Shown: positions 30,608 to 37,819 of the stretch, piece by piece | Layout of the letters: each line of letters starts with the position of its first letter | How positions within the stretch are numbered: position 1 is the first letter of the stretch | Source of the DNA: a virus | IMG/VR virus record: IMGVR_UViG_3300044796_000233 | Span: 1-58,847 of that record | Length of the DNA stretch: 58,847 bases | Direction: 5' to 3' (one strand) | Position numbers and translations under genes: made by a program | The notes under the pieces: model-generated | Databases searched by the model: none | What the model was told of the DNA's origin: nothing | Seen by the model: the letters and a program-made list of their open reading frames with translations, nothing else

Positions 30608-30900
30608 AGTTTCAGAGTCACGTTCCAAGCAGCATTGACGTTGATCCCGCCATTCCAAAGCGAGACTTTAAAGACTTGGCCGAACTTCTAAGTGACCCAT
30701 GGATAGCTGGCTGGAACAAGGGGGAAAAAGACTTTGCCTATTACTGGTCAAAGAACGACGGTAGATGGTCTAAGGCGCGCCTTATGGCGATGTGGACAAA
30801 ACCGAACGGCAAAAAAGAGTGGTGGGTTTTAGGCTATATGGACGAAATCCCGACCGAACTCGCGGAGTGGACCTTCCCCAAAGAAAATACAGACCCATGA
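30604..30900 (+). CDS. Unknown small protein rich in Trp
   Basis: A 98-residue protein with many Trp and Lys (DPWIAGWNKGEKDFAYYWSK, RWSKARLMAMWTKPNGKKEWW). It looks like a compact mixed alpha/beta fold. No motif is recognised. It is the last gene of the tight part of the cluster; a 59-base gap follows. Confidence 0.5.
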   Translation: MKFQSHVPSSIDVDPAIPKRDFKDLAELLSDPWIAGWNKGEKDFAYYWSKNDGRWSKARLMAMWTKPNGKKEWWVLGYMDEIPTELAEWTFPKENTDP

Positions 30901-30959
30901 GGACTTGCCATTTTCATTTATTTCACTGTATTCGTCTTATGGACGAGTAGGAAGAAAAT

Positions 30960-31160
30960 ATGACTGTACCTAGAGAACGTAAAAACGCCATAAGCATTAC
31001 CCGTGAGTTCCTAAGGCGCCTCCTAGACCCTAAGCTTACACCGAGGGTGCCTAAGAAAATAAGAGTTGACGCCTACTGGTGCTTGAGGCATTATCCTAGT
31101 GAGCTAGATATGGAGCAGGCTAAAGAAGATTCACCGGAGATTTGGGGGGACGAGGAATGA
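30960..31160 (+). CDS. BPSL0761-like small protein
   Basis: A 66-residue protein with TVPRERKNAISITREFLRRLL and an end DAYWCLRHYPSELDMEQA. The P-x-ERt-A-x-x-x-TREFL and LRHYPS pattern matches small proteins named after Burkholderia BPSL0761, of unknown function. It has a TAGGAAGAAAAT site and overlaps the endonuclease start. Confidence 0.6.
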   Translation: MTVPRERKNAISITREFLRRLLDPKLTPRVPKKIRVDAYWCLRHYPSELDMEQAKEDSPEIWGDEE

Positions 31161-31750
31161 GCGTAGGACCGGCTATTTTGTCTTCGTTGCCAAATTGGAG
31201 ATGGCAAAGGGTCAGAATATCAGATGGTCTTACTTTCATAGAGTTTAGTAACGACCAAATTTTATGGACTGTTATTCTCACACCCGACTCAAAAAAATGT
31301 AGCAGATGTAAAGAGCAAAAATCGCTTGAGATGTTCTATAATTGCAAAAATTCTCCGAAAGGCAAGCATCACCGGTGTAAGGAATGCGCTAAAAAACTTC
31401 CTCAAACTTTTTCTCCGGATCAGTTGGAGAGAAGACGAAAAACATCCGCAGCGTGGTACAGGAAAAATAAAAATAACCTTCTACCGAAGATGCGCAGTAG
31501 TTCCTTGAAAAATAATTACGGCATAACAGATGTGGAATATGAAAAAATACTAGAGGGGCAGGGGAGAGTATGTAAAATTTGTGGTAGCGATAATCCAGGG
31601 CGTGGTAAGTATTTCTGCGTTGATCATTGCCATAAAACCGGTAAAGTAAGGGGATTACTATGTGATAATTGTAACAAAGGACTAGGACACTTTAAAGACA
31701 ATATTAGTTTCTTAGAGAGGGCTATGACATATGTCCGATCCTGTCAATAA
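31157..31750 (+). CDS. Endonuclease VII-like nuclease
   Basis: A 197-residue nuclease from ATG 31157, which overlaps the stop of the preceding gene as ATGA. An N-terminal extension of about 45 residues is followed by a Cys module (KCSRCKEQKSLEMFY, RCKECAKKL). The HNH core is VCKICGSDNPGRGKYFCVDHCHKTGKVRGLLCDNC, NKGLGHF (shown here in parts: VCKICG, VDHCHKTGKVRGLLC, DNCNKGLGHF). All zinc and active-site residues are present. Its end overlaps the DUF3310 gene by 20 bases. AT-rich codon use differs from the preceding cluster genes, suggesting a separate arrival. Confidence 0.85.
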   Translation: MSVGPAILSSLPNWRWQRVRISDGLTFIEFSNDQILWTVILTPDSKKCSRCKEQKSLEMFYNCKNSPKGKHHRCKECAKKLPQTFSPDQLERRRKTSAAWYRKNKNNLLPKMRSSSLKNNYGITDVEYEKILEGQGRVCKICGSDNPGRGKYFCVDHCHKTGKVRGLLCDNCNKGLGHFKDNISFLERAMTYVRSCQ

Positions 31751-31940
31751 ACCACCTCACTACACCAACTGTGGTATAGAAGTAATAGATTTTATTGAAG
31801 CTTGGAATTTTAATTTTAACCTAGGGTGTGCAGTAAAATACATATCAAGAGCTGGTAAAAAAGATCCTTTGAAACATATAGAGGACTTAGAAAAAGCAGC
31901 GTGGTACGTTGCTAGAGAGATAAGGAGACTGAAAAAGTGA
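31731..31940 (+). CDS. DUF3310 family protein (T7 gp1.7-like)
   Basis: A 69-residue protein with VNKPPHYTNCGIEVIDFIEA and NLGCAVKYISRAGKKDPLKH followed by DLEKAAWYVAREI, which is the full DUF3310 pattern. Family members include T7 gp1.7, reported as a nucleotide kinase, though the domain alone is not always catalytic. A role in nucleotide metabolism is plausible. It overlaps neighbours on both sides. Confidence 0.8.
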   Translation: MSDPVNKPPHYTNCGIEVIDFIEAWNFNFNLGCAVKYISRAGKKDPLKHIEDLEKAAWYVAREIRRLKK

Positions 31941-32422
31941 ACTGCCCAATCTGCGCCAGTGAGATGGTTTTGGCACAGGCTACTGACTTTGGGGACCAGT
32001 ACCACTATTGCCGAAATTGCAAAAAAGAGCTGAGCGAAATGACGGCAGTGCAGGCACCAACTCGACACACTGTTTATGTCCAGCCGCAAGGGGTCGATCC
32101 TTTCAAAGTTACTTGTAGTTTAGATTGCATTCTTCCCTACCACAAGGCCTTATACGGACAGTCCCGCTGTGCGTGCGGGAAAATGGAATTGTCCGCCGGT
32201 GTTTGGCGGGAGAAGCTGGCGACAGAACCGGAGACTAATTTGTCGCTGTTTGGACTAACGGCTTGGCTACCACCGTCAGCGCTGGGAAAAATTTTTCCCA
32301 GGACTCATGAGTATGACCCTATGACACGCGCCTGTACGTGTGGTAGTAGAGCTCTACCAGGCATCAAACTCGATGGCACCACAGGGGTGTGGTGTCACTC
32401 GTCAGGTATTGCTATTCTTTAG
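31937..32422 (+). CDS. Zinc-ribbon protein, last gene of the rightward cluster
   Basis: A 161-residue protein with a GTG start overlapping the DUF3310 stop. The N-terminal ribbon is CPICASEM...YHYCRNCKKEL. Further Cys pairs follow (CSLDC, CACGK, ACTCGS). No catalytic motif is seen. The stop lies inside the last codons of the lysozyme gene on the other strand, so the two transcription units meet with an 11-base overlap. A stem CACCACA-GGGG-TGTGGTG (32377-32394) is inside its last codons. Confidence 0.6.
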   Translation: MNCPICASEMVLAQATDFGDQYHYCRNCKKELSEMTAVQAPTRHTVYVQPQGVDPFKVTCSLDCILPYHKALYGQSRCACGKMELSAGVWREKLATEPETNLSLFGLTAWLPPSALGKIFPRTHEYDPMTRACTCGSRALPGIKLDGTTGVWCHSSGIAIL

Positions 32423-32864
32423 AGAACAACGCCGCTTCCGCCTGCCGTCTCCGTAGCAACCCCGGTACTTCCTTACCACCGGCGTGGGACCATTTCAGAA
32501 TAGCACCGGGGACGGCGTCAAAGTTACCAGCGTTACAGCATTTCACCACGAACGAGGTCTCAAGAGCGTAGGCGCCGATGTTGTACGCGAGGCAAGTAAG
32601 GGCATCTAGCTGGTTCTGGTTAAGCTCTACCTCTAGGAACCCCTTTATACGCGTTTGGAGGGCCTCTAGGCGTCTAGAAAGGTCGTCTAAGGCTTCCTGC
32701 ATGGTCCACACCGTATCGAGCGTTATAGGGCATCCTAATGCGTCTACACCGGTAGCGCCAAAACCTATCGTAATGGGCTCTCCGCCCGTTACCGGGTCGG
32801 GATAGGCTTTAAGGCGACACCCTTCGAACTGCTTCACCAAGGATAGCAGGGTATCCGTGACCAT
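32412..32864 (-). CDS. GH24 lysozyme (endolysin)
   Basis: A T4-type muramidase of 150 residues that cleaves peptidoglycan at lysis. The catalytic arrangement is E14 (QFEGCRLKAYPD), D23 and T32 (ITIGFGAT), followed by LNQNQLDALTCLAYNIG and GLLRRRQAEAALF at the C-terminus. No signal sequence or SAR-type helix is visible, so release would need a holin. The serine protease and the one-helix protein upstream overlap it in a tight lysis-type cassette. Confidence 0.9.
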   Translation of the reverse strand: MVTDTLLSLVKQFEGCRLKAYPDPVTGGEPITIGFGATGVDALGCPITLDTVWTMQEALDDLSRRLEALQTRIKGFLEVELNQNQLDALTCLAYNIGAYALETSFVVKCCNAGNFDAVPGAILKWSHAGGKEVPGLLRRRQAEAALFSKE

Positions 32865-33562
32865 TACCGACTCTTAAGGAAGCGGTGGATGTCGTTCATG
32901 GTTACGAGTCCTCCAAAGTGGCCGTCCCCGGTGCTTACAACGCCGACCAGGTCACCACTAGCGTTTACCACGGGACCGCCGCTACTACCTGGAACGATCA
33001 TGGCGCTAGTGACTTCCTCCTCGACGTCCATGATACAAGCTGCTTGGTCGCCGGCACGCAGCACGGTGTTCTTAGCGGGGAACTCTTCGCACTTAGCCAG
33101 CTGCTCCGGCGTTTCAATCATATCCACAAGTGCTTTAATGCTTTGCTTACCGATGAGAAAACCATCAGTCTCGTACGTTGGGTTGCCTGCACCGTGGGTG
33201 AACGTGCGTACGCGACTGAATCTAGGGGCAGCGTGGGCAATGTCTAACCCGGTGAGGTCTGGCACTCCTCTCAAAAGAAGCAGATCCGAAGCGGGGTCCT
33301 CTTCGATGATCTCTAGTCGATAGGTCTCACCGGACTCCGTAGTGGCGGTTATGAAGCCGCCCTCGGCTGTAGACATGCAATGAGCGGCAGTAAGAACGTA
33401 ATCCCTACCAGACGGTGCTGTCACCTGCTCACCGGTGCAGGTGTATCCGTTACCCGTAAGCTTTACAACACGGTCTCGGATGTAGGAATCACTTTTAGGA
33501 CTAAGGCTGAACACCAGGATTGCGGCGATAGCACCGATTACGGCACCGAAGAACTTATTCAT
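32864..33562 (-). CDS. Membrane-anchored trypsin-like serine protease
   Basis: A 232-residue protein. The N-terminal signal or anchor (FFGAVIGAIAAILVFSLSP) suggests export or inner membrane attachment with a periplasmic domain. The chymotrypsin-fold triad is visible: H61 (VLTAAHC), D93 (DPASDLLLL; D89 is an alternative) and S194 (PGSSGGPVV). It sits between the lysozyme and the one-helix protein, so a role in lysis, envelope damage or virion processing is possible. Phages of several podovirus-like groups carry similar proteases. Confidence 0.85.
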   Translation of the reverse strand: MNKFFGAVIGAIAAILVFSLSPKSDSYIRDRVVKLTGNGYTCTGEQVTAPSGRDYVLTAAHCMSTAEGGFITATTESGETYRLEIIEEDPASDLLLLRGVPDLTGLDIAHAAPRFSRVRTFTHGAGNPTYETDGFLIGKQSIKALVDMIETPEQLAKCEEFPAKNTVLRAGDQAACIMDVEEEVTSAMIVPGSSGGPVVNASGDLVGVVSTGDGHFGGLVTMNDIHRFLKSR

Positions 33563-33831
33563 TTGTGACCTCTAAAAAAATTAACGATATCTACGAAACC
33601 AGTTGCCCATGCACCGAGACCGGCGAGCACGAACGCCAAGAACCCGGTGACAGCCTTACCGGCGATGGCGGTGCGTCTTAGGCTATCGACCTGTGGCTTA
33701 AGTACGGCGACGTCGTCACGTACGGCACGGTCTTCTGCGATATGGGCCGCGAGTGACACCGCGAGATCGGACAACCGCTCCAGCGTCCGGTCCTGTTTCT
33801 CCTCAATTCTCTGTAAACGTTCGTCGCTCAT
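33559..33831 (-). CDS. XhlA-like coiled coil with C-terminal membrane helix
   Basis: A 90-residue protein. A coiled-coil helix (RLQRIEEKQDRTLERLSDL, RDDVAVLKPQVDSLRR) is followed by a membrane segment KAVTGFLAFVLAGLGAWATGF and a short basic end. The pattern is like hemolysin XhlA-type proteins associated with holins. It overlaps the protease start (ATGA) and is itself overlapped by the gene upstream. Likely part of the lysis cassette; which protein forms the hole is not certain. Confidence 0.65.
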   Translation of the reverse strand: MSDERLQRIEEKQDRTLERLSDLAVSLAAHIAEDRAVRDDVAVLKPQVDSLRRTAIAGKAVTGFLAFVLAGLGAWATGFVDIVNFFRGHK

Positions 33832-34205
33832 GGGGCTTTAGCATTGATCGTAGCGTTTAACACCGCGGTAGACGAACCGCTGGACCCGTCGGTGTAGACA
33901 AGACGTACCCAACTGTACATCGCGTCAGGGATGTTCCATATATAAGAGCCGGCAGCGCTAAGAGACTGGGAGCTATTAGCGATGTCGGTCCAGTTAGTGG
34001 GCTTATTAGAACCGGTGACGTTGGTCGTGGAGTTGTAGGATGTGGCAGGGTCGCAAGATGCTTGAAGCTTGATAGTGCCTGTTGGAGTACCGGTATACAC
34101 CGCCTGGATTGAGAACCCGTAGATCTGCTGCAGGTTGTAAGGATCGGAGTTGGTGTTGGCGTTCATTACAAAAGCAGTGACAATTTGTTTATTATAGACG
34201 TGCAT
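33828..34205 (-). CDS. Beta-sandwich virion protein, paralogue of 37345-37758
   Basis: A 125-residue protein. The stretch YGFSIQAVYTGTPTGTIKLQ, then KPTNWTDIANSS and SWVRLVYTDGSSGSSTAVLN match the second protein in order (YQFVWTGSPTGNISIEVSAD, GNWTPLTLS, PWIRAKYTNVSGSGTLTATI). Both end with A-T-I-x-A-K. The type is a small beta-sandwich found in phage tail or fibre accessory proteins. It lies between the tail fibre region and the lysis cassette. Confidence 0.6.
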   Translation of the reverse strand: MHVYNKQIVTAFVMNANTNSDPYNLQQIYGFSIQAVYTGTPTGTIKLQASCDPATSYNSTTNVTGSNKPTNWTDIANSSQSLSAAGSYIWNIPDAMYSWVRLVYTDGSSGSSTAVLNATINAKAP

Positions 34206-34212
34206 AAATCTC

Positions 34213-34869
34213 CTATGGGCAGTACTTCACTAGGGGGTGGTTTGGGTCGCCGAAATAAGCCGCGAAGACGGCCTTAAGACTGCCCATGTTTTTTGCAAGA
34301 CGGTATTTGTAGATTTTTGTTGCTAGGCGTTCGATCCAACCTTGGTTCCCAGACACCTCGGTGAGCAGCCACGATAGGATCCACGGGTCTTGAGAGGTCT
34401 TGGAGCCGGAAAATGCGACGGACACCGCCCAGCAAAGGCGAAGCAGAGGGTTTGGCGTCTCTAGTGCACACCACTTGATGTGGGCCATGAAGGCTGGGAA
34501 ACGGAAGAAAGCAGGCTCCCACCATTTAGCATCTTTGGAAGTCTTAAAGTACCAGTGACTACTTTCTGCATAGGAATGTATGTTTATAGCATAAACCGTG
34601 CTCCAAGCCGCTAGCCCGTAATAATCATCCGGCGCTTCCTGGTCCTGCATCCAGCCTGGGCGCCCGTAGAGACCGTCGTAGATGCGGGAGTGGTTGCTCA
34701 CCGCGGTCTTTAGCGCTAGTTCATCGTCTGCGGTCCAAGCACCGAGCTTTTTGCGCATGATCGCTGCTTCGCAGGAAAACAAAAGATCGTTACCGGTAGA
34801 TCCACCGGGTTTGTTGGAGATGAAGCCAAGAGCGTTGGTGTATTCTTTGAAGTCGGATTGGATGGTCAT
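34213..34869 (-). CDS. Unknown protein of the tail fibre region
   Basis: A 218-residue protein, mainly helical and rich in aromatic residues and Trp (PDDYYGLAAWSTVYAINIHS, WYFKTSKDAKWWEPAFFRF, WILSWLLTEVSGNQGWIERL). It resembles unassigned proteins I associate with podovirus tail fibre loci. It overlaps the fibre gene stop by 4 bases. A fibre chaperone or virion accessory role is possible. Confidence 0.5.
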   Translation of the reverse strand: MTIQSDFKEYTNALGFISNKPGGSTGNDLLFSCEAAIMRKKLGAWTADDELALKTAVSNHSRIYDGLYGRPGWMQDQEAPDDYYGLAAWSTVYAINIHSYAESSHWYFKTSKDAKWWEPAFFRFPAFMAHIKWCALETPNPLLRLCWAVSVAFSGSKTSQDPWILSWLLTEVSGNQGWIERLATKIYKYRLAKNMGSLKAVFAAYFGDPNHPLVKYCP

Positions 34870-37343
34870 TGGTAAAATTCTTCTACGATGATGATACCGG
34901 AACCGCCATTACCGCCCGCAGATCCACTTCCCGCCGCCGCTTGTCCAGTTCCTCCCGTCGGTACAGAGAATGTGTAGGTAGCAGACGGTGAGGTGACAAT
35001 GGCCTCGAGATAACCACCGGCACCACCGCCTGAGCCACTGAACAGACCGCTAGATGCGTTAGTGCTGCCAATACTAGCACCGCCGCCGCCCGCACCGGTG
35101 TTAGCAGCACCGTTATCGCCTGCTGTGCCTGAACTACCGGTTCCGCGACCGCCTCCGGCACCTCCACCGAAGGGGGTAGGCGCCCCCATACCCCCTGCTA
35201 TCTGCACAGCCGTTGTCGTACCGCCGTTGTAAGAGCCGGCCCCACCCACACCACCGGTGAATGCTTGTCCTAAAGCGCCCACAATGGAAGCTGTGCCGCC
35301 GGTACCACCGGGCGCGGAGTTACCGCCAGCGCCGCCGCCGTTTGCGGTTAAAAAAGACGAGCCGAACGTGGCATTACCGCCGGACGTTCCCGCAGTACCA
35401 CCACTTGTGCCTGAGTTACCACCACCACCACCACCGCCAACCATTTTTACGCGCAGGTACAAGGGTGTTGGATTAGTGGGTAGTGTGTAGGTAGGCGTAG
35501 TCACACCGCCGACGAGGACAGATGTCGGCTGGAAGCTAACGGTCCCAGTTGACCCGGTGAAGTTTTGACTCATGGTAATGGTGCCGGCACCGGAGTTGAA
35601 GCTCAGCACGTAGGTATTGTTAGGGATGCCGGTTCCGATTAATCCTACGCCATTGTAGATGCTCGTAAAGCTAGCTACCGAGCTGATAGTAGGGCTGCCG
35701 TTAACGAAGCCGCCGTTTCTAGACCCAGAGGCGTAGGTTAGTACCTGCACCGTGGGCGCAGTGTAAGTAGGTGCAGCTGGAGCCGCCCACGTAGGAACAC
35801 CGCCGGACACCGTGAGGACGTTACCTGTAGAACCGATCGGCAGGCGCGCAGGGGCGGGCGTAGCATTCTCGTACACCAGGTCGCCCTTTGTCGTCATGGG
35901 ATTGATAAACGGAGAGGACCACGTCATGGAGGTAGAGCCGCCGCCTTGAGACGTTAGTACTTGTCCCGAAGATCCAGCCGTAGTGGGTAGATTGAAAGCG
36001 TAGGCGGAGGTTGCACCGAGGTTTTGAACGGTTATTGTAGCACCGCCTGCAGTGCCGTTTGAGATACCAAGAGTCCCTGCAGTAGTGGCATCGGTACCAA
36101 GCTGTAGCAAATTAGAGGGCGACGTGTTACCGATCCCAACGTTACCGGCACCGTTGATGATCATGCGCTGCACACCGGTGTTATTCGTCTCGGTATACGT
36201 CGGCGCGGTGTAGAACGAAATATAGTTAGCGTCAGGTCGCGTCCAACCACCACCACCTAGGTACACCGTACGGGAGGAGTTGTCGTCGTACGTACCGAAC
36301 CCAGTGAAAGGGATGTTCGCATTCGTGTAGCGGGACCCAGTAATGACAGCGCCTTTTTGAGTCGTGTCTGCGTTGGTGTTGGCAAGAGAAATGGCACCGT
36401 ACCCAGGCGACGTTATCGCTAACGTGGTGTTAGGGCTCGTAGTGCCGATGCCGACGCTTCCACCGCGTGTGAAAGTGATGATAGGACCAAAATTATTCCC
36501 TGCGTCGTTCTGTGTACCGATCTCCAGCACTTGGGATCGGTTACTAATCTCAAAATTCTTGAGATCTGTCCCCTGGCTGGTATCGGTGATGAGAATATCC
36601 GAATTACCTGCTCCGGAGCCTGATATGTGGAGTAGACGCAGTGGGCTCGTTGTACCTACACCGAGGTTCCCACCGTTGAAGTAGGAGTTGCCCACGGTGC
36701 TGAAGGAGTTAGTGAGCACCCCCCCGGTGTACATATTATAGATAGCGGAGTTGGGGTTAATGAAGGATATGTTGTGGCAGGTGGTGCCGTTAGCCTGCAG
36801 GGTTATGAACCCGCTGGTGGTGTCGGTGTTATTAATTTTCATCGGGGTAGATTCCCCGGTGTTTCTTATGATGTGAAGTCTGGCAGAAGGTGTGGTAGTT
36901 CCGATACCGACGTTGCCGCTAAGAAGCGTGAACCCGGTTCCGCTGGGAGTGATGGAGACATTTTGATTTGTTCCACCGGCGACAAACGCCAGCGCACCAG
37001 ACCCTGTGATGGAACCGTTATTGCTACCGGTACCGCCAAAGGTGATAGGCAGAATTCCCGTAACCGCTGCGGCTTGGTCGAGATGAACAGCATCCCACGT
37101 TGCCGCCGAAGCTCCTTGATTCAGCACCTGGTACTGGGTACCTGTGGACAGAGTGTAGGGGGCTGTACCGCTACCGCCGCCGAGCATTACTTGACCCGCA
37201 CCGAGGAGGGCGGAGGATGCTATGGTCGTGGAGGTTTGATAAAATGGGATACCACCGGCGGTACCGGGGGGGATAGTGATACCGGTACCACCTCCGCCTC
37301 CGCCACTAAGGAATGGTGGGCTGTAGCGTACGAATAGAGACAT
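34866..37343 (-). CDS. Tail fibre with glycine-rich tip
   Basis: An 825-residue probable receptor-binding fibre. The N-terminus is short and Gly-rich. The middle has repeated VGIGTTxPS-type motifs (GNVGIGTTTPSARLHI, GNLGVGTTSPLRLLHI, GSVGIGTTSPNTTLAI, GNVGIGNTSPSNLLQL), typical of trimeric fibre shafts. The last 210 residues are strongly Gly-rich (VGGGGGGGNSGTSGGTAGTS...GGGAGGGRG...GSGGGAGGY) before a short C-terminal cap. This resembles polyglycine-type receptor-binding tips such as those of T-even gp38-like adhesins. It lies between two small beta-sandwich proteins. Confidence 0.8.
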   Translation of the reverse strand: MSLFVRYSPPFLSGGGGGGTGITIPPGTAGGIPFYQTSTTIASSALLGAGQVMLGGGSGTAPYTLSTGTQYQVLNQGASAATWDAVHLDQAAAVTGILPITFGGTGSNNGSITGSGALAFVAGGTNQNVSITPSGTGFTLLSGNVGIGTTTPSARLHIIRNTGESTPMKINNTDTTSGFITLQANGTTCHNISFINPNSAIYNMYTGGVLTNSFSTVGNSYFNGGNLGVGTTSPLRLLHISGSGAGNSDILITDTSQGTDLKNFEISNRSQVLEIGTQNDAGNNFGPIITFTRGGSVGIGTTSPNTTLAITSPGYGAISLANTNADTTQKGAVITGSRYTNANIPFTGFGTYDDNSSRTVYLGGGGWTRPDANYISFYTAPTYTETNNTGVQRMIINGAGNVGIGNTSPSNLLQLGTDATTAGTLGISNGTAGGATITVQNLGATSAYAFNLPTTAGSSGQVLTSQGGGSTSMTWSSPFINPMTTKGDLVYENATPAPARLPIGSTGNVLTVSGGVPTWAAPAAPTYTAPTVQVLTYASGSRNGGFVNGSPTISSVASFTSIYNGVGLIGTGIPNNTYVLSFNSGAGTITMSQNFTGSTGTVSFQPTSVLVGGVTTPTYTLPTNPTPLYLRVKMVGGGGGGGNSGTSGGTAGTSGGNATFGSSFLTANGGGAGGNSAPGGTGGTASIVGALGQAFTGGVGGAGSYNGGTTTAVQIAGGMGAPTPFGGGAGGGRGTGSSGTAGDNGAANTGAGGGGASIGSTNASSGLFSGSGGGAGGYLEAIVTSPSATYTFSVPTGGTGQAAAGSGSAGGNGGSGIIIVEEFYQ

Positions 37344-37344
37344 A

Positions 37345-37758
37345 TCAACCTACCTCTTTCGCCGTTATCGTTGCAGTGAGGGTTCCTGAACCGCTAACGT
37401 TGGTGTACTTGGCGCGGATCCACGGGGCGGACAGAAGAGTCAGGTCAATGTACACCGGGGAGCCAACGGAGGTGGGAATGGAGTTGGAGGTAGTGAACGA
37501 TGCCCCGTTCCAGTACGATAACGTTAGTGGCGTCCAGTTACCAGCATTCGCAGGACCTGAACCGACAGGACCCCCTGGTGCGTAGTCTGCGGACACTTCG
37601 ATGCTGATGTTACCGGTAGGAGATCCAGTCCATACAAACTGGTACCCGATGTCGTCCAGCCACTGTACGTCCGTCACCGAGGATGTCAGGGTGTTGGTGC
37701 CGGACATAGAGCCGGCTACGATGGAATCAAATTTTCTAAGATTATTTTTTCTCGACAT
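37345..37758 (-). CDS. Beta-sandwich virion protein
   Basis: A 137-residue protein with an N-terminal basic stretch (SRKNNLRKFDSIVAGSMSG) and a strand-rich body, paralogous to 33828-34205. Placed directly before the tail fibre gene and directly after a promoter-like motif in a hairpin (37794-37819), it may be a fibre-associated or head decoration protein. No enzyme motif. Confidence 0.6.
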   Translation of the reverse strand: MSRKNNLRKFDSIVAGSMSGTNTLTSSVTDVQWLDDIGYQFVWTGSPTGNISIEVSADYAPGGPVGSGPANAGNWTPLTLSYWNGASFTTSNSIPTSVGSPVYIDLTLLSAPWIRAKYTNVSGSGTLTATITAKEVG

Positions 37759-37793
37759 GGGCGCCTCTTATGGAGTTAAGGTGTGATTAACCT

Positions 37794-37819
37794 GCTCTAT
37801 AAGTGTGGTCCGGTAGAGC
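37794..37819 (-). promoter_or_regulatory. Late-promoter-like motif in a hairpin (site 2)
   Basis: Minus strand GCTCTACCGGACCACACTTA then TAGAGC: the motif ACCACACTTATAGAG sits in a 6-bp stem (37794-37799 with 37814-37819). It overlaps the stop of the internal virion protein gene and precedes the gene starting at 37758 by 36 bases. The resemblance to CACTATAG-type phage promoters is clear. Confidence 0.55.

Noticed and set aside
26193-32422. Integrase, excisionase or att site near the divergent region
   Set aside because: No tyrosine or serine recombinase motif is found in any frame, and no tRNA-like target is seen, so I do not call the phage temperate despite operator-like repeats.
36774-37337. 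Plus-strand frame of 187 codons opposite the tail fibre
   Set aside because: Antisense shadow of the Gly/Thr-rich fibre gene; no ribosome binding site or domain.
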